A DNA stretch of 14,668 bases from RUG11894 sp964344335 (GTDB lineage Bacteria > Bacillota > Clostridia > Peptostreptococcales > Anaerovoracaceae). Position 1 is the first letter of the stretch, and the number at the start of each line of letters is the position of its first letter. The notes below the pieces were generated by a model. That model saw only the letters and a list, made by a program, of their open reading frames with translations, had not been told where the DNA came from and ran no database searches. The stretch is from NCBI GenBank assembly GCA_964344335.1, contig CAYFMW010000030.1, positions 1 to 14,668 on the forward strand, written 5' to 3'. This document shows positions 8,313 to 14,668 of this stretch, one piece after another. The position numbers were made by a program, and so were the translations under genes.

Positions 8313-11300
8313 ATGCAAATTCGTCATAATTCTCAAGATCTAAGATACCGCCAGCCCTTCGGCGCGGTAAGCTGCGGCGAAACTGTCACATTAAACATCT
8401 ATGCGCCCGGATGCGCGGGAGCTTCCGTTCGTCTATGGCAGAATAAAGGCGGCGAAACCATGATTCCGATGAGCAGAAATGCCGCCCTGTTCTCGGCAAA
8501 GATTAAGATGCCGGAGAACCCTTGCATACTCTGGTACTTTTTTGTTCTGAATTACCGCAACAAGGTGCTATGCTACGGGAACAACCCGGAATCCTTAGGC
8601 GGCGAAGGGCTTGTATACGAAAACAGCCAGCCTCCGTCCTTTCAGATTACGGTGCACAATCCTTTTAAGACACCTTCCTGGTACAAGAACGGACTGGTCT
8701 ATCAGATCTTCCCGGATCGCTTTGCCCGGGGTGCGGACTTCGAAGAAAGAAAGGCTGCGGCGCTGCTTCCCGAAGGATGGCAGGGGGCATCACGCTTTTT
8801 CGAAGAAGATTGGCATACTCTGCCGCATTACATAAGGGACGATTCCGGAGCGGTCTTGGACTGGCAGTTTTTCGGCGGGACATTAAAGGGCATTCGGGAA
8901 AAGATTCCTTATCTTAAATCGCTGGGCGTCAGCGCTCTTTACCTGAATCCGATCTTTCGGGCCACATCGAATCATCGCTACGACACCGCCGACTATATGC
9001 AGCTAGATCCGCTCCTGGGAGATAACGAAGCATTTCGAAGTCTGGCCGAAGAATGCCGCAAAAACGGTATCCGCATTATTTTGGACGGCGTCTTCAGCCA
9101 TACCGGGGCGGACAGCATCTACTTCGATAAATACGGAAACCACAAAAACTTTGTATTGAAGAACCCGGAGGATCCGAAAGAGCTCGGAGCCTGGCTTAGC
9201 GAAGAGTCCAAATACAGAGGCTGGTACCGCTTTAAGGATGAACCTCCCGGCTACGAGTGCTGGTGGGGCGTTACGGATCTTCCGAATGTGGAGGAGACGG
9301 AGCCTTCTTACGACGAGTATATCTGCGGTCCGGAGGGCGTTTTAAAAAATTGGATTAACCTGGGCGCTTCCGGCTTTCGCCTCGATGTCGCGGATGAACT
9401 GCCGGATTCCTTCATCAAAAATATGCACAGCGCTTTAAAAGAAAAAGATGCGGACAATCTTTTAATCGGAGAAGTCTGGGAGGATGCCAGCAATAAACAC
9501 AGCTACGGCGAACTTCGCCGCTACTTTGCTGGTGACGAGCTGGACGCAGTCATGAACTATCCCTTCCGCGACAGCGCGATCGATTATTGTATCGGTAAGG
9601 AAAGCGCGAAGATGTTCTGCAGAAAGATGCGCAGCCTCCAGGAAAACTATCCCGCCGAGGCATTTTACGGTTCATTGAACATTATCGGCGGACACGACTG
9701 CCATAGGATTCTGTCCGTGCTCGGAGGCTATGCTCCCGCAAAGGAAGACAGCCGCAGCCTCGACGGCCGCTTTATACCTAAGGGCGCGGCGCTGGATCTT
9801 AACGAGGAGCAGTACGCGCAGGCAAAGGCCCGCCTCAAAATGCTCTCCGCCCTGCAATATTCGATGCCCGGAGTTCCCTGCGTCTATTACGGGGACGAAG
9901 CCGGCGTGCAGGGAAGCAAGGACCCGGATAACCGCCGCAGCTACCCCTGGGGGCGGGAGGATCAGGACCTCATCTACCATTATCGCATGCTGGGTCTTAT
10001 CTATAGCTCGCACCCCGTCTTAAAGGGCGGCGCTTTCGAAATACAGCATAGGGACGGCTGCCTGTTTGTAATCCGCGGTAACGACGAAGAGACAATCCTG
10101 ACAATCGTGAATCCTAGCTCTGAGAAAAAAGACTTTTCCGAAGCATTTAAAACGCTCTTCAGCAGCGCTTATAAAAACAAAAAATTCGTATACGGCTTGG
10201 AACTCCTGAGCTCGCAAGAGGTCACCATAACGGAGACGGCTCTGGAGACATCCCTGAAGCCGCTCTCCGCTCAGATTATTCTGCTGAAGGAAGAATCCCC
10301 CGAGCGTCTCGTTCTGCCTAAGGCTTCCGGGATTTTGTGCCACCTGAGCTCCCTGCCCGGGGCGGACGATCAGCTCCGCTTCGACGGCGCTCTGGGTAAG
10401 CGCGGCCGCGCCTTCGTGGACTGGCTTGCGGAAAGTGGCTTTAAACTCTGGCAGATACTTCCCGTCAATCCGGTGGGTGCCGGAAATTCGCCATATTTCA
10501 GCCCCTGCGTCTTTGCCGGAGAGACGCGCTATATCGACCCCGACGAACTCCCGGACGATGAGGGTTTCGATGCTTTTTGCGACGACAATCGATACTGGCT
10601 TTCCGACTGGGCGGAATATGTAATAGAAAACAACTATATGAACTATGTGGATCGTCATAAAAACTTCTCGAAAGACGCGATGCTCTATGATATCCGCTAC
10701 GATCAGTATGTATTTTTCTCTCAGTTAAAGAAACTCAGGGAATATGCGAACAGCAAAGGCATTTCTCTAATCGGAGATTTGCCGATTTATGCCACTCCCG
10801 GGAGCGCGGATTTAAAGGCGCATCCCGGATATTTCCAGCTTGACGAAGACGGCCGCCTGCTCAATACCGCCGGCGTTCCGCCGGATTACTACTCCGAGAC
10901 GGGGCAGCATTGGGCGAATCCTCTTTACGACTGGAACGCAATGGAAAATGACGACTACGAATGGTGGTACCGGAGATTCCGCCAGGCGAAAGAATATTTC
11001 GATTATATCCGCCTGGACCATTTCCGCAGCTTTTCCGCGTATTATGCGATTCCGGAGGGGAAGCTCCCTGCGGAGGGTTCTTGGCAGCCCGGGCCCGGAA
11101 TTAAATTCTTTTACCGTATAAAAAAGCGGCTCGGTAATCTGCCGATTATTGCCGAAGATTTGGGGCTTTTGGACAGCGCTGTTTTTAATCTGCTTAAATT
11201 GAGCGGCTTTCCCGGCATGAATATCTGGCAGTTCAGCGCGGAGGAAATGAAAGCGATGACGGAGGAAGAGGCGAGCAGTCGCGTCTTCTATTCCGGAACC

Positions 11301-11546
11301 CACGATAATCAGACTCTGGTCGGATGGTGCGCAGATACATATCCCGAGGCAGATCCGAAAGAAAAAGCCCGGGAAATTATAAAGGAGCTTATGAATTCCA
11401 AGGCACCCTGGGTCATCTTCCAGCTGCAGGATATCCTTCTTTTAGACGATACCGCGCGGATGAATATACCTGCCACAGTGGAAGATAACTGGCTCTGGCA
11501 TTGCGCAGATCCCCTGCCCGCAGTGCAAGCTACGACCGAGCGCTAA
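8313..11546 (+). CDS. Fusion of GH13 amylase/neopullulanase-like enzyme and GH77 4-alpha-glucanotransferase
   Basis: A single 1077-residue frame holds two complete glucan enzymes. Residues 1-115 are a beta-sandwich N-domain. About 120-655 is a GH13 enzyme with LVYQIFPDRF, DGVFSHTG (258-265), GFRLDVADE (nucleophile Asp358), LIGEVWED (Glu387) and GGHDCHR (Asp462), plus a C-terminal beta domain. About 668-1068 is MalQ-like GH77 with SGILCHLSSLPG, GDLPIYA, AGVPPDYYS, YIRLDHFRSF (Asp902), IIAEDLG (Glu948) and GTHDN (Asp998). All six catalytic acids are present. No signal peptide is seen, so it acts inside the cell. The likely role is to trim and disproportionate maltodextrins left by GlgP. The GH13 part resembles GH13_20 (neopullulanase/cyclomaltodextrinase), but its exact bond preference is uncertain. 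The MalQ part, about 400 residues, is short for the family and has SPYFS where SPYQS is usual. GGAGGTGA (8300-8307) favours ATG 8313 over GTG 8304. Confidence 0.92.
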   Translation: MQIRHNSQDLRYRQPFGAVSCGETVTLNIYAPGCAGASVRLWQNKGGETMIPMSRNAALFSAKIKMPENPCILWYFFVLNYRNKVLCYGNNPESLGGEGLVYENSQPPSFQITVHNPFKTPSWYKNGLVYQIFPDRFARGADFEERKAAALLPEGWQGASRFFEEDWHTLPHYIRDDSGAVLDWQFFGGTLKGIREKIPYLKSLGVSALYLNPIFRATSNHRYDTADYMQLDPLLGDNEAFRSLAEECRKNGIRIILDGVFSHTGADSIYFDKYGNHKNFVLKNPEDPKELGAWLSEESKYRGWYRFKDEPPGYECWWGVTDLPNVEETEPSYDEYICGPEGVLKNWINLGASGFRLDVADELPDSFIKNMHSALKEKDADNLLIGEVWEDASNKHSYGELRRYFAGDELDAVMNYPFRDSAIDYCIGKESAKMFCRKMRSLQENYPAEAFYGSLNIIGGHDCHRILSVLGGYAPAKEDSRSLDGRFIPKGAALDLNEEQYAQAKARLKMLSALQYSMPGVPCVYYGDEAGVQGSKDPDNRRSYPWGREDQDLIYHYRMLGLIYSSHPVLKGGAFEIQHRDGCLFVIRGNDEETILTIVNPSSEKKDFSEAFKTLFSSAYKNKKFVYGLELLSSQEVTITETALETSLKPLSAQIILLKEESPERLVLPKASGILCHLSSLPGADDQLRFDGALGKRGRAFVDWLAESGFKLWQILPVNPVGAGNSPYFSPCVFAGETRYIDPDELPDDEGFDAFCDDNRYWLSDWAEYVIENNYMNYVDRHKNFSKDAMLYDIRYDQYVFFSQLKKLREYANSKGISLIGDLPIYATPGSADLKAHPGYFQLDEDGRLLNTAGVPPDYYSETGQHWANPLYDWNAMENDDYEWWYRRFRQAKEYFDYIRLDHFRSFSAYYAIPEGKLPAEGSWQPGPGIKFFYRIKKRLGNLPIIAEDLGLLDSAVFNLLKLSGFPGMNIWQFSAEEMKAMTEEEASSRVFYSGTHDNQTLVGWCADTYPEADPKEKAREIIKELMNSKAPWVIFQLQDILLLDDTARMNIPATVEDNWLWHCADPLPAVQATTER

Positions 11547-11581
11547 AAAAAGCAGCAGAAGTAAAATTTACAAAAACTTGC

Positions 11582-11610
11582 TTGACAAGGTATAGGATAA
11601 ATGGTAAATT
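11582..11610 (+). promoter_or_regulatory. Promoter of the T-box/ABC transporter unit
   Basis: A perfect TTGACA (11582-11587) is followed after 17 bp by TAAATT (11605-11610), a four-of-six match to the -10 consensus. Transcription would begin near 11617, about 22 nt before the T-box stem I. The promoter lies only 35 bp after the stop codon of the GH13-GH77 gene, with no clear intrinsic terminator between them. The -10 is embedded in an 18-bp palindrome. Confidence 0.7.
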
Positions 11611-11622
11611 AGCGCTAATTTA
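11605..11622. promoter_or_regulatory. Perfect 18-bp palindrome over the -10 box, candidate operator
   Basis: TAAATTAGCGCTAATTTA reads identically on both strands with no central gap. It covers the -10 element and the predicted start site, a classic repressor position. The central CpG in AGCGCT is typical of operators of the LacI family, but no regulator gene is visible here, so the binding protein is unknown. The 8-mer AGCGCTAA also occurs at 11539-11546, ending exactly at the stop codon of the upstream gene, 72 bp before; that may be chance. The palindrome has no loop and no T-run fitted to it, so it does not look like a terminator. Confidence 0.55.
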
Positions 11623-11638
11623 ATAAAGACTAAATGCG

Positions 11639-11890
11639 TTTGAGCAGAAAGAGTAGTCGGGCGAAAAGCTCCAGAGAATTGCCGGTCGGTGCGAGGCAAC
11701 AGTAATAACCCGATGAAGTTCATTCTTGCGAGCAGTGTGCTGAACTAAGAGTAGGTACAACGGGTGCGACCGTCATATCGCTAAGACTTTTAAGCCTATT
11801 GAGGTTTCGACCGCGAGGTCGATACGAAAGCAAAGTGGTACCACGGTATAATTATATCGTCTTTGCAAAAGCAGAGACGATTTTTATTTT
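11639..11890 (+). promoter_or_regulatory. T-box riboswitch, best read as phenylalanine-specific (UUC)
   Basis: This leader senses uncharged tRNA and controls transcription of the ABC transporter. Stem I: base TTGAGCA/TGCTGAA (11640-11646/11738-11744), AAGAG/TTCTT (11649-11653/11723-11727), specifier loop, TCGGG/CCCGA (11657-11661/11709-11713), AGAGA (11673-11677), and apical TTGCC/GGCAA (11679-11683/11695-11699) enclosing GGTCGGTGCGA. The 3' specifier-loop strand TGAAGTTCA (11714-11722) gives TTC (Phe) followed by the usual A; GTT (Val) is one base off and less well placed. A later stem pairs AGTAGG with CCTATT (11750-11755/11795-11800). Stem III is TCGACC-GCGA-GGTCGA (11807-11822). The T-box core AAAGTGGTACCACGG is at 11832-11846. 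The antiterminator pairs CAAAG/CTTTG (11831-11835/11861-11865) and ACG/CGT (11843-11845/11858-11860) around the TGGTACC bulge. The variable base U fits a tRNA with A73. Confidence 0.93.
11856..11885 (+). terminator. Intrinsic terminator of the T-box leader
   Basis: ATCGTCTTTGC (11856-11866), loop AAAA, and GCAGAGACGAT (11871-11881) form an 11-bp stem with one G-U pair, followed by TTTTT and a further T-rich stretch. Its 5' arm contains CGTCTTTG, the strand used by the antiterminator, so the two structures exclude each other. Because no other clear terminator follows the glycogen operon, this one probably also stops read-through from it when the cognate tRNA is charged. Confidence 0.9.
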
Positions 11891-11951
11891 ATATTTAAAC
11901 ATCCCGGAGATGAATAAATAAATCAGAAGAGAAGTATTGGAGGAATACAAA

Positions 11952-12899
11952 ATGAAAAAAGTTATATCACTTATCTTAGTCGCGCTGCTTCTGGCGGCCA
12001 TGCTGGGCGCCTGCGGCGACAAGCCCGCCGGCGACGGCGGAAACAAGGAAGTAACTTCCTACACTGTCGGCGTATGCCAGCTGATGGTTCACGATTCTTT
12101 GGACCAGGCTACGCAGGGCTTTGTCGATGCTCTCAAGGAAGCCGTAGAAGCCAAGGGCAGTAAGGTCGAGATAGATGTTCAGGTCGCGGGTGAGCCCAAC
12201 CTCTGCCCCACAGTCGTAAACGCCTTCGTCGCGAAGAATGTGGACCTGATTATGGGCAACGCGACGCCAGCAGTCCTTGCCGGCGCGAATGCCACCACGA
12301 GCATACCCGTTCTGGGCACATCAGTAACCTCTTACGCCGATGCCTTCGCGGGCAATATCCCCGCCAATGTGTCCGGTACCTCCGATGCCGTGCCCTTCGA
12401 CGAGCAGGCTCAGATGATGATCGACACTTTGGATCTGGTTGCCGGAGATTTAGTCGGAGTTCTGTATTGCACAAACGAGCCCAACTCCCTCATCCAGTAT
12501 AAGGCCGTTAAGGAGCTCTTCGAGTCCAAGGACATCGTAGTAAAGGCTTACACCTTCTCCGAAACCACGGAGCTGCAGACGATTGCGACCGCTATGGCGA
12601 ACGAGGTTAAGGCTGTCTACATTCCCTCCGACAACACCGTCGCTTCCAACGACGCCATAGTCGGAAATATATGCACCGAGCGCGGCGTTCCGGTCTACAC
12701 CAGCTACGGCGGAGACATCTGCTACGCGAGCCTCGCGATAAGCTACTACGATTTAGGCGCCGAGACCGGTAAGATGGCGGCTCAGGTCCTGCTGGGAGAA
12801 AAGGCTGTCTCCGAGATCGAGATTATGACCATCACTCATGCCGTCACTTATAACAAGGAGCTCTGCGATAAGCTCGGGATCGAAGTTCCCGCTAACTAA
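11952..12899 (+). CDS. ABC transporter substrate-binding lipoprotein (TrpX/ABC_sub_bind type)
   Basis: The 315-residue protein is the extracytoplasmic receptor of an importer. It starts with a lipoprotein signal (MKK, hydrophobic core to about residue 18, lipobox LGAC with lipidated Cys21) and a Gly/Asp-rich linker. The mature part has the two-lobe periplasmic-binding fold pattern, for example YTVGVCQLMVHDSLDQATQG, VDLIMGNATPAVLAG, IPVLGTSVTSYADA, GDLVGVLYCTNEPNS and VKAVYIPSDNTVASND. These fit the ABC_sub_bind (PF04392-like) family, to which the predicted tryptophan receptor TrpX belongs. The substrate is not proven by sequence; the UUC T-box upstream suggests phenylalanine or aromatic amino acids. 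GGAGG at 11939-11943 fixes the ATG at 11952; an upstream in-frame TTG at 11937 overlaps that site. A permease gene follows after 23 bp. Confidence 0.9.
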   Translation: MKKVISLILVALLLAAMLGACGDKPAGDGGNKEVTSYTVGVCQLMVHDSLDQATQGFVDALKEAVEAKGSKVEIDVQVAGEPNLCPTVVNAFVAKNVDLIMGNATPAVLAGANATTSIPVLGTSVTSYADAFAGNIPANVSGTSDAVPFDEQAQMMIDTLDLVAGDLVGVLYCTNEPNSLIQYKAVKELFESKDIVVKAYTFSETTELQTIATAMANEVKAVYIPSDNTVASNDAIVGNICTERGVPVYTSYGGDICYASLAISYYDLGAETGKMAAQVLLGEKAVSEIEIMTITHAVTYNKELCDKLGIEVPAN

Positions 12900-12922
12900 C
12901 TGAAATTATTTTGAGGTAAGAA

Positions 12923-13852
12923 ATGGCATTTATGAACGCGTTGCCCGGCGCGATTGCGGAGGGCCTTATATGGGGATTGATGGGAATCGGTGTATACCTT
13001 TCCTTCAAAATACTCGGTATAGCCGATATGACTGTGGACGGTTCGATAGTTACCGGCGCCTGTGTATGCGCGGTGCTGCTCGCGGGCGGTGCGCCCGTAT
13101 GGCTGTGCATAGTCGCGGCGTTCATCGCGGGGGCGCTGGCCGGTTTTGTAACCGGCCTTCTGCAGACCGCCTTCGGCATACCGTCCATCCTGGCCGGCAT
13201 TTTAACTCAGCTTATGCTGTATACCGTCAACCTTATAATCCTCGGCGGCAAGTCCCTGGTCGCAATCGACCCGCGCGCAAATAAACTTTTTGTACACATG
13301 AGCGATAATCCCCGTTCCATCCTCGCAATGGGGATTTTCGTCGCTGCTACGATTATTTTGCTCTGGATGTTTTTCTACACCGAGATCGGTCTGACCATAA
13401 AATCCACCGGCGACAACCCCCACATGAGCCGCGCTCAGGGAGTAAATGTAAAGCTCAATCAGGTGCTGGGACTTTCGCTTTCGAACGGCATAGTCGCAAT
13501 AGCCGGAGCGATGCTCGCTCAGTACAAGGGCTTTGCGAATATCAACGACGGACGCGGCGCGATAGTAATCGGCCTTGCCGCAATCTTTATAGGTCTTTCC
13601 GTATCGCTTAAAATCAAACCCGACTTCGTCGTCAGCATGATCGGCGTCGCCGGAGGGGGCATCGTCTACTACATAGTCTATAACTTCGTAATTCTGCTCG
13701 GCTTAAAGACGGAGTACCTAAAGATGCTCTCCGCCGTCATCGTCGCGGTGTTCATAGCGGTGCCTTATATAAAGGGCGAATACTTTACTAAACAGCGCGA
13801 ATTGAACCCGGGCGCTGCCGGGAACGGGAACGGAGGCGCTAAAAATGCTTAA
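12923..13852 (+). CDS. ABC transporter permease (TrpY-type, BPD_transp_2 family)
   Basis: The 309-residue integral membrane protein forms the channel of the importer. About eight hydrophobic segments are visible, among them 11-31, 56-80, 131-151, 186-206, 210-228, 236-259 and 263-284. The cytoplasmic loop YTEIGLTIKSTGDNPHMSRA (about 152-171), with the GDNP core, matches the loop of LivH/RbsC-like permeases that contacts the ATPase. One permease gene is present, so a homodimer is expected. GAGG upstream of the ATG at 12923 is an acceptable ribosome binding site. The reading frame ends in a Gly/Asn-rich tail and overlaps the ATPase gene by 8 bases, implying coupled translation. Substrate specificity cannot be read from this subunit. 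Confidence 0.92.
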   Translation: MAFMNALPGAIAEGLIWGLMGIGVYLSFKILGIADMTVDGSIVTGACVCAVLLAGGAPVWLCIVAAFIAGALAGFVTGLLQTAFGIPSILAGILTQLMLYTVNLIILGGKSLVAIDPRANKLFVHMSDNPRSILAMGIFVAATIILLWMFFYTEIGLTIKSTGDNPHMSRAQGVNVKLNQVLGLSLSNGIVAIAGAMLAQYKGFANINDGRGAIVIGLAAIFIGLSVSLKIKPDFVVSMIGVAGGGIVYYIVYNFVILLGLKTEYLKMLSAVIVAVFIAVPYIKGEYFTKQRELNPGAAGNGNGGAKNA

Positions 13853-14636
13853 AATAACCAATCTGCAAAAGACATTCAATAGGGGTACGGTAAACGAAAA
13901 GACCGCTCTTTACGGGATAGACCTTCAGCTGAATGACGGCGATTTCGTTACGGTTATAGGAGGCAACGGGTCGGGCAAATCCACTCTGCTTAATGCTATT
14001 GCCGGTGTCTGGAAGCTCGACTGCGGCACGATCGAGATTGACGGTGTCGATGTATCTCAGGTTCCCGAATATCGGCGTGCAAAGTATCTGGGGAGAGTCT
14101 TTCAGGATCCCATGCAGGGCACGGCGCCCGATATGGAGATTGCGGAAAATCTCCACATCGCTTCAAAGCGGGGTATTAAACGCAGGTTCGTGTGGGGGGT
14201 CAGGAAGAAGGACCGCGCACACTACAGGGAACTTCTAGCGACGCTGGAGCTCGGCCTCGAAGACAGAATTTCGAGCAAGGTCGGACTGCTTTCGGGGGGT
14301 CAGAGGCAGGCGGTCACCCTGCTTATGGCCACATTGAACCGTCCGAAGCTGCTTCTGCTCGATGAGCACACCGCGGCTCTCGACCCCAAGACAGCTGCGA
14401 AGGTTCTCGAGATAACGGATCAGATTGTAAATAAAGATAAGTTGACCACGCTGATGATTACTCATAATATGAAGGATGCCATAGCGCACGGCAACCGCCT
14501 GATTATGATGCACGAGGGCAGAATTATCGTGGATGTTTCCGGCGAGGAAAAGAAAAATCTTAGCGTCGAGCATCTGCTGAATCTGTTTACAAAGGCCAGC
14601 GACGGCGAAGTGAGCGACACGATGGTTCTGAGCTGA
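13845..14636 (+). CDS. ABC transporter ATP-binding protein (TrpZ-type)
   Basis: This 263-residue cytoplasmic ATPase powers the importer. Every expected motif is present: Walker A GGNGSGKST (39-47), Q-loop VFQDP (Gln87), signature LSGGQRQA (149-156), Walker B LLLLDE (169-174), D-loop and H-switch MITHNM (His207). An insert between Q-loop and signature (about 108-124, KRGIKRRFVWGVRKKDR) is strongly basic. The start overlaps the end of the permease gene by 8 bases. Only 32 bases follow the stop codon before the window ends, and no convincing terminator is visible in them, so whether the operon continues is unknown. Confidence 0.94.
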   Translation: MLKITNLQKTFNRGTVNEKTALYGIDLQLNDGDFVTVIGGNGSGKSTLLNAIAGVWKLDCGTIEIDGVDVSQVPEYRRAKYLGRVFQDPMQGTAPDMEIAENLHIASKRGIKRRFVWGVRKKDRAHYRELLATLELGLEDRISSKVGLLSGGQRQAVTLLMATLNRPKLLLLDEHTAALDPKTAAKVLEITDQIVNKDKLTTLMITHNMKDAIAHGNRLIMMHEGRIIVDVSGEEKKNLSVEHLLNLFTKASDGEVSDTMVLS

Positions 14637-14668
14637 AGCGCAATTCGCTGACATCCACCCCGAGCATA

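Noticed and set aside
11608..11625. The AGCGCT palindrome as terminator of the glycogen operon
   Set aside because: A perfect palindrome without loop bases makes a poor RNA hairpin, and it is followed by a mixed A/T sequence and not by a T-run.
11910..11921. Tiny frame ATG AAT AAA TAA after the T-box terminator, preceded by GGAG
   Set aside because: The GGAG directly abuts the ATG with no spacing, so initiation is not plausible; control is already explained by the T-box.
14637..14649. Terminator after the ABC operon (AGCG-CAATT-CGCT)
   Set aside because: The stem is only 4 bp and no T-run follows before the window ends.

Overview
The window looks chromosomal and comes from a bacterium of the Firmicutes, most likely an anaerobic member of the class Clostridia. 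The reasons are a catalytic GlgC paired with a degenerate GlgD (a Firmicutes arrangement), strong GGAGG-type ribosome binding sites, a canonical T-box leader RNA and a lipoprotein-anchored solute-binding protein. Genus and species cannot be read from the sequence. Coding regions are of moderate GC by eye, and the intergenic regions at 13-259 and 11547-11951 are clearly richer in A+T.

Layout. (1) Positions 1-259 are a divergent control region. A minus-strand gene starts at position 12 and runs out of the window. It has a recognisable Shine-Dalgarno sequence and promoter. Between it and the glg promoter lies a ladder of TCAA-containing near-palindromes spaced about 20 bp apart. (2) Positions 260-11546 are a tightly packed plus-strand glycogen operon: glgB, glgP, glgC, glgD, glgA, then a 1077-residue protein joining a GH13 amylase/neopullulanase-like enzyme to a GH77 4-alpha-glucanotransferase. 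Most genes overlap or lie within about 25 bp. (3) Positions 11547-11951 carry a promoter, an 18-bp perfect palindrome over its -10 box, and a complete T-box riboswitch with terminator and alternative antiterminator. (4) Positions 11952-14636 encode a three-gene ABC importer (lipoprotein, permease, ATPase) of the TrpXYZ / ABC_sub_bind type.

How the genes work together. GlgC/GlgD make ADP-glucose, GlgA polymerises it into alpha-1,4-glucan, and GlgB adds alpha-1,6 branches. GlgP releases glucose-1-phosphate. The GH13-GH77 fusion probably hydrolyses and disproportionates short or branched maltodextrins so that GlgP can continue. Synthesis and breakdown are therefore encoded together, and balance presumably rests on enzyme-level control. 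The importer is a separate unit. Its leader reads best as a phenylalanine-type T-box (UUC specifier), not the tryptophan type expected from the family name, so a phenylalanine or general aromatic substrate is predicted.

Most worth a second look: the T-box specificity, the 18-bp operator-like palindrome on the same promoter, the GH13-GH77 fusion, and the phased repeats in the divergent region. I saw no CRISPR array, tRNA, rRNA, insertion sequence or phage gene.
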